DNA from: CAIOZA01 sp964464375
Lineage (GTDB): Bacteria; Bacteroidota; Ignavibacteria; Kapaibacteriales; UBA2268
Length of the DNA stretch: 64,000 nt
Direction: 5' to 3'
Assembly: GCA_964464375.1 (NCBI GenBank)
Contig: CAYXFU010000001.1
Coordinates: forward strand, 176,408 to 240,407
Part shown: positions 37,509-46,609 of the stretch, one piece after another
Numbering within the stretch: the stretch's first letter is position 1
How the letters are laid out: each line of letters begins with the position of its first letter
Translations under genes and position numbers: made by a program
Notes under the pieces: model-generated
The model's database searches: none
The model's input: only the letters and a program-made list of their open reading frames with translations
What the model was told of the DNA's origin: nothing

Positions 37509-37889
37509 TCAATTACCCTTCTCAAGAATAACAAAGGCGGTTGCCATTGATTTAGTATGAGATAATGTAACATGAATGGAAGAAATCCCTTCTTGTTTTG
37601 CCAGTTCTTCAGTTTTGCCAGTTAACTTAATATGTGGTTTTCCTAATTCGTCATGATAGATTCCAATATCAGCAAAACGGATTCCAAATCTCCATCCTGT
37701 TCCGAATGCTTTCATAAATGCTTCTTTAGCAGAAAATCTTGCTGCAAAATGCTGTTCTTTATCTTGCATTTTATTGCAATAAATCATTTCATCTTCGGTA
37801 AATATTTCTTTAATAAAATCTTCATCTTTTTCAATTGCCTTTTTCATTCGCCTTACTTCGAATATATCTGCACCAATACCATTTATCAT
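37509..37889 (-). CDS. acpS: Holo-[acyl-carrier-protein] synthase
   Basis: AcpS moves phosphopantetheine from CoA to the Ser of apo-ACP. The 126 residues match the family: GIGADIFEVRRM with Mg-binding D8, FTEDEMIYCNK, and RFSAKEAFMKAFGTGW with the second metal-binding Glu, then HVTLSHTKSMATAFVIL at the C-terminus. It is the first gene of the minus-strand unit AcpS-ligase-ACP-Kbl1, 54 bases before the ligase. It may also serve the main fatty-acid ACP, since no other AcpS is seen in the window. The 588-base gap upstream holds inverted repeats. Confidence 0.93.
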   Translation of the reverse strand: MINGIGADIFEVRRMKKAIEKDEDFIKEIFTEDEMIYCNKMQDKEQHFAARFSAKEAFMKAFGTGWRFGIRFADIGIYHDELGKPHIKLTGKTEELAKQEGISSIHVTLSHTKSMATAFVILEKGN

Positions 37890-38110
37890 GTTTCTTTGAA
37901 AAGCAAATTTTATTGTTAATAAAATAACAATTAAAAATATTAATTAACGACCAAGTTCTAGCAATGCAATTTAATAATTAATTTAAAAATAAAAATAAAT
38001 ATTTATATTTTTTTACGTTTAAAATGGTATTAAATTAAAAATGAATTAAGCAAGTTTCTTTAAATATTGGACTTGATGTAATATCTAAAATATTATTCAA
38101 ATATTAATTT

Positions 38111-38212
38111 ATACCAAACCGACAACAAATCTTTATCAACCCTACGGTTAACCGTAGGGTTGATAAAGATTTACATTGAATTTTATAACTAATATTGTTG
38201 TGGATTTGGTAT
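38111..38212. repeat. Nested inverted repeat with a perfect 46-bp palindrome
   Basis: Positions 38127-38149 and 38150-38172 are exact reverse complements with no loop. The core reads TCAACCCTACGGTT-AACCGTAGGGTTGA. Outer arms 38111-38128 (ATACCAAACCGACAACAA) and 38195-38212 pair with three mismatches. The outer ends TATACCAAA/TTTGGTATA resemble terminal inverted repeats. No coding capacity lies inside. It may be a non-autonomous element of about 100 bp. Confidence 0.88.
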
Positions 38213-38220
38213 AAGAGGCT

Positions 38221-38311
38221 GTCATTCAGATGGAGTGTAGCGACTGATGAATCAAGGCTGTTTTTTCATGATAATTAAAATAAATGGATTCTTCACTTCG
38301 ATCTGAATGAC
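38221..38311. repeat. Second inverted repeat in the acpS-kbl2 gap
   Basis: GTCATTCAGAT (38221-38231) and ATCTGAATGAC (38301-38311) are perfect 11-base arms around 69 bases. Partial pairing continues inwards (GGAGTG / CACTTCG). It lies right beside the 46-bp palindrome. No gene was found in 37890-38477. Confidence 0.75.
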
Positions 38312-38477
38312 TTAAAATATGACCTTTCGCACAGTCTCGTATTCAGATATGAGTAAACCAGCAACAATACAAGATCCCTGCATTAGCTTCGCATTTCTGC
38401 GTGATTGCAGGAATTTCATAATATGTATTTATAGAACTCCCCAAATGTTGATTGATAGGTATGTTTATTCAAAAAGG

Positions 38478-39740
38478 TTATCCAAAATTAAAATCATACT
38501 TCGACGAAAGTTCTTTCATCACATTTTTGAAAGCTGTAATAGCCTTATCAATTTGTTCAGTACTATGCCCTGCTGATAATTGAACTCTTATTCTATCCAT
38601 TCCTTTCGGAACTACAGGATAAGAGAATGCTATCACATATATACCTTCATCGAGCATTTTATTAGAGAATTCAACTGCTAACTGCGAACAGTTTGGATAT
38701 TTTCCAAACAAGATTGCTACTATTGGATGCACACCGGGAATAATATCAAATCCTGCTTCTGCCATTTCTTTTCTGAACTTCTTAGAATTTTCTTCTAATT
38801 TATCTCTTAATTTATTAGATACTGTTAGAGCATCCAAAACCTTGAGAGTAGCTCCTACAGTAGTAGGAGGAACAGTATTTGAGAATAGGTATGGCCTTCC
38901 TTTATTACGAAGCCAATCTATAATTTCTTTGTGACCTGAAATGCATCCACCTGAAGCACCCCCTAATGCCTTACCAAATGTGGTTGTTATGATATCAACT
39001 TTACCCATTACATTGTGATATTCATGTGTACCACGACCAGTTTTACCGATGAAACCAGTTGAATGGCTATCGTCAATCATCACTAAAGCATTGTATTTCT
39101 CAGCTAATTCAACTATTTCATTAAGTCTTGCTATTTCACCATCCATTGAGAAACATCCGTCAGTTGCAATCAACTTAAATCTGCAACCTGCTTCATCAGC
39201 TTCTTTCAAGCATCTTTCCAGTCCTTTTAATTCTTTACCTGTTGCAGGATCTTTGCCGATTTCGTCACTCATGTTATTGTGGCTATAAATCCATCTCTGT
39301 GCTTTGCACAATCGAATTCCATCAATTATTGATGCATGATTAAGAGCATCGGTTATAATAGCATCCTGCTTGTTTAAAAGGGCTTCAAAAATGGCTGCGT
39401 TTGCATCATAGCATGATGAAAAGAGAATAGTATCTTCGGTACCCAGAAATTCAGAAACTTTTTTTTCTAATTCTATATGAGTATTTTGAGTTCCACAAAT
39501 AAACCTTACTGAAGACAAACCGTATCCCCGGCTGTCTATTGCATTGTGGGCTGCTGCAATTACATCAGGGTGAGATGAGAGTCCGAGATAATTATTGGCG
39601 CAAAAGTTCAGAACTTTTTTGCCATTAACGATAATTTCTACTCCCTGAGGACTTTCTAATACTCTTTCATGCTTATAGAGTTTTTGGTCGTGCAGACTGG
39701 ATATTTCATCTATCAAAAATTGCTTTAGATTTCCGTACAT
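38478..39740 (-). CDS. kbl: 2-amino-3-ketobutyrate CoA ligase (glycine C-acetyltransferase), copy 2
   Basis: This 420-residue PLP enzyme cleaves 2-amino-3-oxobutyrate with CoA to glycine and acetyl-CoA, or runs in reverse. It is closer to E. coli Kbl than copy 1 in the substrate region: DALNHASIIDGIRLCKAQRW, IYSHNNM, IATDGCFSMDGEIARLNE. PLP-binding K257 is in TTTFGKALGGASGG, and RIRVQLSAGHS holds the substrate Arg. An insertion around 161-177 (GKDPATGKELKG) lengthens it beyond the usual 398. It has its own promoter upstream. The nearby threonine dehydrogenase (32932-33900) would provide its substrate, making it the better partner for threonine breakdown. Confidence 0.92.
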   Translation of the reverse strand: MYGNLKQFLIDEISSLHDQKLYKHERVLESPQGVEIIVNGKKVLNFCANNYLGLSSHPDVIAAAHNAIDSRGYGLSSVRFICGTQNTHIELEKKVSEFLGTEDTILFSSCYDANAAIFEALLNKQDAIITDALNHASIIDGIRLCKAQRWIYSHNNMSDEIGKDPATGKELKGLERCLKEADEAGCRFKLIATDGCFSMDGEIARLNEIVELAEKYNALVMIDDSHSTGFIGKTGRGTHEYHNVMGKVDIITTTFGKALGGASGGCISGHKEIIDWLRNKGRPYLFSNTVPPTTVGATLKVLDALTVSNKLRDKLEENSKKFRKEMAEAGFDIIPGVHPIVAILFGKYPNCSQLAVEFSNKMLDEGIYVIAFSYPVVPKGMDRIRVQLSAGHSTEQIDKAITAFKNVMKELSSKYDFNFG

Positions 39741-39796
39741 ATATTTTATTGGAATTTATATAATTTATAATAAAAATAGTTGCTTAATAAAACTAA

Positions 39797-39828
39797 CAAA
39801 ATTAATAAACATTCGGCTTCTTAACAAA
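39797..39828 (-). promoter_or_regulatory. Bacteroidota-type promoter for the second kbl gene
   Basis: Minus strand: TTTG (39828-39825), 20 bases, TAATTTTG (39804-39797). Transcription would begin near 39790, about 50 bases before the start codon. Confidence 0.6.
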
Positions 39829-39878
39829 AATAATATTTTAGATGGTTTCAACATTAAAAAGGGAATAGAAGAAAATTT

Positions 39879-41795
39879 TTATCTAAAAAATCTGTCATAC
39901 CATAGCGATAATTCCAGTAATTGAAATAATTTCAATCCATTGTTCTGCTTACCGGATTTATGGTTTTTGAATAACTGTGTAATGTATTCAGTATTGAAAT
40001 ATTCATTTATAAGTGGTGATGTATTCACGTTATTAAGTGCATAATCATACCATTGACCTTTCATCCATTCGTTTACTGGTGCCCAGAAACCCTGCTTGGG
40101 CCTGTTGATTATTTCTTTTGGGAGTATTGGTTCAACTGCTTTTTTAAGTAAGTATTTTGTCGTTTTTTTATCCGGAATCTTTTTATCTGGAGGAATACTC
40201 ATAACGAATTCAATTAATCTGTGATCAAGAAATGGCACTCTTGCTTCAATACTATGAGCCATTCCAATTTTATCAACTCTCATCAATAATATTTCAGATA
40301 ATCTTTGAGCTAATTCTACATAAAAAATCCTCTGAAGGTAGTCCATATCTGGCTTTTGCTTCAATGCTTCCTGGTGTAACTCAGAAACATAGTCCGGTGT
40401 AATGCTGAGCAAATTATGGAATCTGTTCTTTAATAGTAATTCTTGCTGAACCGGAGGAAATATTGGCATTCCAGCCCAATAATGTTCGTTACCAAATGCA
40501 GCTCTGCGGATATAATCCAATTGACCGAATTTACCCATGGACTTTAATAAAGGTGACGATAATTTGTAAGCAGATATTCTTATTGATTGAGGAAGAGAGA
40601 CAAACCACTTCCAATAACTATGATAAAAATTATATTCTCTCATCATCCAAGGATAACCTACGAATAATTCGTCACTACCTTCACCTACTTGAACAACTGT
40701 TGTTCCGCTGTCTCGAGTAAGCTTACTAAGAAAGAATAATGGAATACAAACAGGGTCTCCATTTGGCTCATCTTCAAACCAAGTCAAATCCTGCAAAACA
40801 CTAAATGAGTCGCGCTCATTGATCAAAATTTCATGGTGATTGGTATGGTAACGATCAGAAATAATTCTAGCATATTTCAGTTCATTATATTTTTCAAGTT
40901 CTTCAAATCCGACTGTAAATGTATCGATTGGTCTATCCATAAGCTCAGCCATCAAAGCAACATTCAAACTTGAATCAATTCCACCACTGAGGAAAACACC
41001 AAATGGAACATCACTCATCATTCTGTCTTTTATGGATAATCTTAAGATTCTCAATATCTCTGATTGAAGTTCAATCTCGTTCAAATCATTATATCCATTG
41101 AATGCAGATATAGGACTCCAGTATCTCTCAATTTTTAAGTCTCCATTTGCGGTAAGATGAAGGAAACAACCAGCTGCTAATTTTTTTATTCCTTTGAATA
41201 AACTCTCTCGTCGGCTTGACATACACCAATTAAGGTAGTTAGGTAGTTCATTCTGATTAAATTCCTTCTTTACATTCGGATGAAGTAGTATTGATTTAAT
41301 TTCAGATCCGAATACGAAATGCCCATCCTGATGAGAATAGTAGAATGGCTTCTTCCCTACCCTATCTCTAGCGGCAAACAATTCTTGCTTATTTGAATCC
41401 CAAATAGCAAAAGAAAACATTCCGCTCAATTTGTGAACTATTGCAGAACCCCATTGTTTGTATCCATTTAAAATTGTTTCTGTATCAGTCTTGGAATGAT
41501 ATTTATATCCAAGATTCTCTAATTCATTTCTTATTTCTCTATGATTATAAATCTCACCATTAAAAACTATGGTATATTTACCGTCGGAAGAAACCATTGG
41601 TTGATTCCCAGCTGAGCTCAAATCAATAATGGACAATCTACGAAAAGCTAATCCGCATAATCTATCTTCAGACATCCACATTCCATCAGAATCTGGACCA
41701 CGATGCTGAATAATATCACTCATTTTCTTAAGAATTTCCGGTGAGACACTTGAGTTAATATCATTTCTGCTTACTATACCTGCTATTCCGCACAT
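39879..41795 (-). CDS. asnB: Asparagine synthase (glutamine-hydrolysing)
   Basis: AsnB makes asparagine, or amidates a related carboxylate, using glutamine and ATP. The 638-residue protein starts MCGIAGIVSR, so Cys2 is the glutaminase nucleophile. HRGPDSDGMW, LAFRRLSIIDLS, FNGEIYNHREI and HSKTDTETIL complete that domain. The synthetase domain has the PP-loop VFLSGGIDSSLNVALMAEL and ends with LDHRLIEFVMSIPPDKK and RPKQGFWAPVNEWM. Many AsnB-like proteins of this length sit in polysaccharide clusters and may amidate sugars, so the true substrate is uncertain. It follows pdxJ by 18 bases. Confidence 0.9.
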   Translation of the reverse strand: MCGIAGIVSRNDINSSVSPEILKKMSDIIQHRGPDSDGMWMSEDRLCGLAFRRLSIIDLSSAGNQPMVSSDGKYTIVFNGEIYNHREIRNELENLGYKYHSKTDTETILNGYKQWGSAIVHKLSGMFSFAIWDSNKQELFAARDRVGKKPFYYSHQDGHFVFGSEIKSILLHPNVKKEFNQNELPNYLNWCMSSRRESLFKGIKKLAAGCFLHLTANGDLKIERYWSPISAFNGYNDLNEIELQSEILRILRLSIKDRMMSDVPFGVFLSGGIDSSLNVALMAELMDRPIDTFTVGFEELEKYNELKYARIISDRYHTNHHEILINERDSFSVLQDLTWFEDEPNGDPVCIPLFFLSKLTRDSGTTVVQVGEGSDELFVGYPWMMREYNFYHSYWKWFVSLPQSIRISAYKLSSPLLKSMGKFGQLDYIRRAAFGNEHYWAGMPIFPPVQQELLLKNRFHNLLSITPDYVSELHQEALKQKPDMDYLQRIFYVELAQRLSEILLMRVDKIGMAHSIEARVPFLDHRLIEFVMSIPPDKKIPDKKTTKYLLKKAVEPILPKEIINRPKQGFWAPVNEWMKGQWYDYALNNVNTSPLINEYFNTEYITQLFKNHKSGKQNNGLKLFQLLELSLWYDRFFR

Positions 41796-41813
41796 TTCTA
41801 CATTTCCGTTTGA

Positions 41814-42527
41814 TTAATTCATTAATTCAAGCATTTCCATGATTGCTTGTTCCAAACCCACAAATACGGCTCTTGAAATGATGGAGTGACCTATACTTAA
41901 TTCATTTATCTCAGAGATAGAGCTTATGAGTTTGGTATTCTGATAGTTCAATCCATGCCCGGCAGCTATCATAAGCCCATTTTTATTCGCATATTCAGAG
42001 GACGTCTTGACTTTTAAAAACTCAGAATATAAATTATTCTCATTTTTCGCATTAGCATAAATTCCGGTATGAAATTCAACCATATCTCCACCAGAGGACA
42101 ACACAGCATCGATCTGTTTAATCTCAGGTTCTATGAAAAAGCTTACTTTAATTTCCTTTTCATGCATCCTATCAACAAGCTTAGTGAATCTATCAATATC
42201 TTGATATACATTCAAACCGCCTTCAGTAGTCAATTCCATTCTATTTTCAGGAACTATAGTAACAAGTTCTGGTAATGTTTTAAGTGCAATCTGAATAATT
42301 TCTTCATTCGCACCCATCTCCAAATCAAGTTTTGTTGTTACAATTTCTCTTAATCGCCTGAGATCCTCGTCCTTGATATGCCTTCTGTCCTCTCTCAAAT
42401 GAGCTACTATACCCTCAGCACCAGCTCGTTCTGCTATGATAGCGGCTTCTACAGGATCTGGGTCAAAACCTCCTCTAGCATTGCGTACAGTTGCAACATG
42501 ATCTATATTGACATTCAATCTTAACAT
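41814..42527 (-). CDS. pdxJ: Pyridoxine 5'-phosphate synthase
   Basis: PdxJ condenses 1-deoxyxylulose-5-phosphate with 3-amino-1-hydroxyacetone phosphate to give pyridoxine 5'-phosphate in the DXP-dependent vitamin B6 route. The 237 residues match the family: RLNVNIDHVATVRNARGG at the N-terminus, EAIIAERAGAEGIVAHLRED-type sequence AAIIAERAGAEGIVAHLRED, RRHIKDEDLRRL, LEMGANEEII, VEFHTGIYAN and AAGHGLNYQNTK. It lies upstream of asnB on the same strand. Two PLP enzymes (the Kbl pair) are encoded further downstream. Confidence 0.96.
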   Translation of the reverse strand: MLRLNVNIDHVATVRNARGGFDPDPVEAAIIAERAGAEGIVAHLREDRRHIKDEDLRRLREIVTTKLDLEMGANEEIIQIALKTLPELVTIVPENRMELTTEGGLNVYQDIDRFTKLVDRMHEKEIKVSFFIEPEIKQIDAVLSSGGDMVEFHTGIYANAKNENNLYSEFLKVKTSSEYANKNGLMIAAGHGLNYQNTKLISSISEINELSIGHSIISRAVFVGLEQAIMEMLELMN

Positions 42528-42641
42528 AATTTCTCAATTTAATTGAATAACATATTACAAAATTAAGATATTTATTGATTTGAAAGGATTAAATCTAAGC
42601 AAAATACCTACTCAAATTATTCAGAACAGAAAGTCGTGATT

Positions 42642-44618
42642 CTATAAAAAAAAGACATATTCAACTCTACGATTTTGCTGACGGTAAATTTCTTTTGTAT
42701 TCGGACAAATTGGTTTAGATTTACCTAGTCCAACAGTCCTAATTCTCGATTGATTTATTCCTGATCTTATTAAATATTCTTTTACAAAATTTGCTCGTTT
42801 TATTGACAATTGATAATTATCATTTTCTGAACCTATATCATCGGTATGACCAATTATTTCAATCTTTTTTTCTGGAAAATTAGTAAGATAATTTACAATA
42901 CTTTCAAGTTCCGGAATATATCTGTTTGGTAGTTCATACTCTGCCAATTGAAATAAAATATCTTTCAATCTATATAATGAATCAAGTTTAACTCTTGGTA
43001 AATTAAAATTTCTTTCAAAACTTATAGAATCTGATTTAGTCAAATCGAACATTTCTGTTACAGGCAAAAAGTCTGATTTTAAAACTTGAAGTACAAATTG
43101 CCCTGAATGTTCAAATCTGCATTTATATGCACCTGTTACCTTATCTGAAAGAGCCTTTCTTATAACTTCTTTTCCATCCATACTTCTTATAATTATCTCT
43201 GATTCAATTGGTTTTCCGGTTGAATCATCTTTAACTATTCCATTAATTGAAATTAATTTAAGAAGAGATGATTTGAAGATATCAGCATCCCCAAACGAAT
43301 TATTGTATGAAGAAAAATAAACGAAATCTCTGTTTGGAGAAATCCTTAAATACGCATCCCATAATGAAGAGTTTAAACTTGTACCCAAGTTTTGAGGTTT
43401 TGACCACTTTGTCCATGAATCATCTAATCTGTTTGTAACAAATATATCCTGCGATCCCAAACCACAGTGACCTCTACTTGAGAAATAGAGAGTCTTATTG
43501 TCAGTGTCCAGAAAGGGAGTTATTTCGTCATCAGCTGTATTAACCACATCACCAAGATTGATAGGTTCCGACCAGGATGAATCATCTAAACGAAAACTCA
43601 CATATAAATCCATGCCACCCTTTGAATTATTGTCTTCTATTGACAATAATAGATATTTTTCCTCTGATGAGATAAAATAATCAGCATTTGAATTTATATT
43701 CTGATAATTCTTGATGAGCATTGGCTTTGGAGCTAGCCAATTTTTATCGAAAAATATTGAGTATGAAATTCCTTTGGTTACAGAACCATTGTCGCGATAT
43801 GCATTTGTTAGGAATAATCTACTTCCATCTGGTGAGATCGAAAAGGTAGAATTATTAAAAGAATTATTGATAGGTTCTCCCAAATTTTCAGCTAACGAAA
43901 AATTATCTTTTTTGTCTATTTTTGAAATCCAAACATCTTGTTTATGCTCTGTCCCTCGGTTTTCAGGATGTTTATCTCTTGTGAAAAAGATAAATTTTGA
44001 ATCTGGTGATATGATTGGTGATATTTCAGCGAATTCAGAATTAATATTTGATCCAAAGTTTTCAGATTTATCGTATTTCTTAAAATCCTTTACTAAGTTT
44101 ATATCCCAGCTTATCAAGTTATTATTATTAGAAATTCCAACCGCATCTATTTGAGGAATTTTAATGCTGTCAAATTCTAGTTCTAATTTCATACCTTTAA
44201 CAAAGTAGTCAGTAAGTTCAAATGACATGTTGAATGCACCTGACTCACAATTATTCGATCTGTCTGGATTATTCATAACGATATGTTCGTTTCCTAGAGT
44301 ATCGATAAGTATTATTTTTTTGACCGCACCTGGATAGTGATTTTCTACTATGCATATCTGACGTACTTGTTGGTATTTTGAGAATTCAACTTCTATCCAT
44401 TCTTTTTGATGAATATCCTTGAATCCCGGCATCCAAGCACAGGGCGAAGTACCAAAACCTGATAAAACACTTGGACTGCCCAGAATTTGTTTAGCAGCAA
44501 ATTGCTTATCACAGGCTTGAGATGAATAGCCTATAACTCTATGAGCCCACAAAACTTCTGCTTTGGAAAGGTGGTTAAGAATTAAAAGAAAAAGTATATA
44601 TTTCAGAAATAATTTCAA
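42642..44618 (-). CDS. Exported beta-propeller protein with OmpA peptidoglycan-binding domain (PorE-like)
   Basis: This 658-residue protein has a signal peptide (LKYILFLLILNHLSKAEV). Residues about 20-175 look like a discoidin-type beta-sandwich (FKDIHQKEWIEVEFSKYQQV). A PD40/WD40-like propeller follows at about 195-460 (SPIISPDSKFIFFTR, FSISPDGSRLFLTN, KTLYFSSRGHCGLGSQDI, LRISPNRDFVYFSS). A short carboxypeptidase-regulatory-like domain comes next (INGIVKDDSTGKPIESEI). The C-terminal OmpA domain is clear (IEIIGHTDDIGSENDNYQLS, RANFVKEYLIRSGI, RQQNRRVEYVFFL). Propeller + CRD + OmpA is the plan of PorE, a T9SS subunit that tethers to peptidoglycan; the TPR part of PorE is absent. A T9SS role is therefore plausible but not proven. 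Confidence 0.82.
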   Translation of the reverse strand: MKLFLKYILFLLILNHLSKAEVLWAHRVIGYSSQACDKQFAAKQILGSPSVLSGFGTSPCAWMPGFKDIHQKEWIEVEFSKYQQVRQICIVENHYPGAVKKIILIDTLGNEHIVMNNPDRSNNCESGAFNMSFELTDYFVKGMKLELEFDSIKIPQIDAVGISNNNNLISWDINLVKDFKKYDKSENFGSNINSEFAEISPIISPDSKFIFFTRDKHPENRGTEHKQDVWISKIDKKDNFSLAENLGEPINNSFNNSTFSISPDGSRLFLTNAYRDNGSVTKGISYSIFFDKNWLAPKPMLIKNYQNINSNADYFISSEEKYLLLSIEDNNSKGGMDLYVSFRLDDSSWSEPINLGDVVNTADDEITPFLDTDNKTLYFSSRGHCGLGSQDIFVTNRLDDSWTKWSKPQNLGTSLNSSLWDAYLRISPNRDFVYFSSYNNSFGDADIFKSSLLKLISINGIVKDDSTGKPIESEIIIRSMDGKEVIRKALSDKVTGAYKCRFEHSGQFVLQVLKSDFLPVTEMFDLTKSDSISFERNFNLPRVKLDSLYRLKDILFQLAEYELPNRYIPELESIVNYLTNFPEKKIEIIGHTDDIGSENDNYQLSIKRANFVKEYLIRSGINQSRIRTVGLGKSKPICPNTKEIYRQQNRRVEYVFFL

Positions 44619-44689
44619 AATGAATAAATTTTAGTTACTAAAAACCATAAATTTCGTTTAATTTAGCGTTTTGTAAAAACGAAAATATA

Positions 44690-46609
44690 ATGACGATGAA
44701 GATAATATCTAAATTGAATCTATCAATAATTCTATTTCTGACTGCCCTTTCAATATACATAATAACTGCCGCACCTGATTTAATGTTTACTGATTCAGGT
44801 GAACTGGCGGGAGTCTGCGTAACTTTGGGTATAGCTCACCCCACAGGTTATCCACTTTTCGCCATACTCGGGCATATTTTCTCGCTTATCCCAATGGGAA
44901 TAAGCAAGATTTATCAGCTAAATCTAATGGCTTCGATCTTCACAGCACTATCTTCGGTCGTTTTTTTCCAATCATTACTCATTGTTTTAGAATTAGTCAA
45001 CAAAAAGAAAAATCAGCAGAAAATTAAGAATAAACAGGTTGCAGTCAACGAAACAAACCTTTTAGAAAATGGTAACATTCTGCTCATATCATTTTTCACA
45101 TCTCTGATTTATACCTTCGCTACAACAGTATGGCAACAAGCTAATGCAATTGAAGTTTATTCTTTGCAAGCTCTAATGTTTAATCTGGTTATCTGGTCCA
45201 TTTTGAAATCTTCATCAGCCAAAGAAAATCAATTCAAGTTATACCTTTTTACTTCATTTTTATTAGGCTTGAGCTTTACGAACCACATGCAAACAATTTT
45301 ACTTATGCCGGGTGTATTTTATCTTTACGTATTCGGCATCGGTGATTCACATAAATTAGATAAATCTAAACTTAAAGAAATAATTTGGTTATTAGTACCA
45401 TTTATTATTGGATTGAGTCTAATTTTGTATCTTCCTTTGAGAAGTATGTCCATGCCTGATTTTAACTGGGGATTTGTTTCAAGAAGCTGGAGCAAATTTA
45501 TTTACCATGCATCAGGGAAACAGTATCAGATTTGGATGTTCTCAGATAGTGGCTCTATTTCAACAAACCTTGGTAAATTTTTCACACTTCTGCCTTACCA
45601 GCTTGGTTGGATTGGGCTTATTCCCTTTTTGCTCGGAATATATTTTTTATTCAGGCAAAACAGAAAGTTACTTTTCTTTCTTCTAATTTTACTACTCACC
45701 TGTCTATCCTATAGTGTTAATTATAGTATTCACGATATAGACTCATATTTTCTTCTGGCTTTTATTTCAATAATCATTATTACCGGAGCAGGTATATTCT
45801 TATTTATTTCTAAGTATCCAAAATTAGTTGCAGCAATAGTTATAATTCCAATAATTTCGCTACTTATTAATTTTGATTCCAATGATAACTCTAAGAATTA
45901 TCTCGTTCCGGAATACACACGAATTCTCAGTGAAAATCTTGAGCCAAACGCTATTGTGATTTCAGCCCAATGGGATTACTGGTGCTCTGCTTTTTGGTAC
46001 AAACAGAAAGTTGAAGGATATAGAACCGATGTTGTACTTATTGAAAAGGAATTATTACGTAGGACTTGGTATCTGGAACAATTCAAGAAATGGTATCCTG
46101 CCACTGCTAAATTGGTTGAAAATGAAATGGCTCTGTATCTGGGACAACTTGAATTATTTGAATCAGAGCAGGAATATAATCCTGTACTTATTCAACAATA
46201 TTATGTGGGATTGATAAATGCCCTGATAGATAAAAACTATGGAACAAAGCCTGTTTATGTAACACTAGATGTTATTGAGAGTTCTGCTGATGCCGAAATA
46301 GCCTTTAAATACCAAAAAATACCACAGGGATTCGCATTTAGACTTGAGAAAGAGAATAATTTTTACCAAACAAATCTCGATAAAATCGATGTTGCCAAAT
46401 TCCTTGAATTCAAAAAAGACAGGAATAATCATCTCGTGCAGGGCATTTTGAGTGTAGCTTCATTGAATGTAACAAATATTGGTCGTTATGCCCAATCTAC
46501 AAACGATACAGAAACAGCACGTAAATCTTTTGAAATGGCTCTAAAGATTGATCCAACTAATCAGAATGCACAAATTGGATTGCAGCAGATACTCAATATC
46601 AAGCAATAG
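44690..46609 (+). CDS. DUF2723 multi-pass membrane protein with C-terminal TPR
   Basis: This 639-residue protein has about 10 to 12 membrane segments in its first 400 residues and carries the DUF2723 signature near the N-terminus (PDLMFTDSGELAGVCVTLGI followed by AHPTGYPLFAILGHIF). Such proteins resemble protein O-mannosyltransferases of the GT-C fold, with an acidic residue in the first loop. A soluble C-terminal part ends in one TPR unit (DTETARKSFEMALKIDPTNQ). It probably transfers a sugar from a lipid carrier to a protein or lipid in the periplasm; this is inferred from fold similarity. The start may be the ATG at 44696. The 3' end overlaps comF, on the opposite strand, by 11 bases. Confidence 0.8.
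   Translation: MTMKIISKLNLSIILFLTALSIYIITAAPDLMFTDSGELAGVCVTLGIAHPTGYPLFAILGHIFSLIPMGISKIYQLNLMASIFTALSSVVFFQSLLIVLELVNKKKNQQKIKNKQVAVNETNLLENGNILLISFFTSLIYTFATTVWQQANAIEVYSLQALMFNLVIWSILKSSSAKENQFKLYLFTSFLLGLSFTNHMQTILLMPGVFYLYVFGIGDSHKLDKSKLKEIIWLLVPFIIGLSLILYLPLRSMSMPDFNWGFVSRSWSKFIYHASGKQYQIWMFSDSGSISTNLGKFFTLLPYQLGWIGLIPFLLGIYFLFRQNRKLLFFLLILLLTCLSYSVNYSIHDIDSYFLLAFISIIIITGAGIFLFISKYPKLVAAIVIIPIISLLINFDSNDNSKNYLVPEYTRILSENLEPNAIVISAQWDYWCSAFWYKQKVEGYRTDVVLIEKELLRRTWYLEQFKKWYPATAKLVENEMALYLGQLELFESEQEYNPVLIQQYYVGLINALIDKNYGTKPVYVTLDVIESSADAEIAFKYQKIPQGFAFRLEKENNFYQTNLDKIDVAKFLEFKKDRNNHLVQGILSVASLNVTNIGRYAQSTNDTETARKSFEMALKIDPTNQNAQIGLQQILNIKQ

Noticed and set aside
34119..37889. A ceramide (sphingolipid) synthesis operon like that of Caulobacter
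   Set aside because: The PLP enzyme has Kbl rather than serine palmitoyltransferase motifs, and the ligase keeps the acetate-type DTYWQTETG pocket. Only the gene plan is similar.
38319..38576. A plus-strand frame overlapping the end of the second kbl gene
   Set aside because: It is antisense to a well-supported gene for much of its length and resembles no family.
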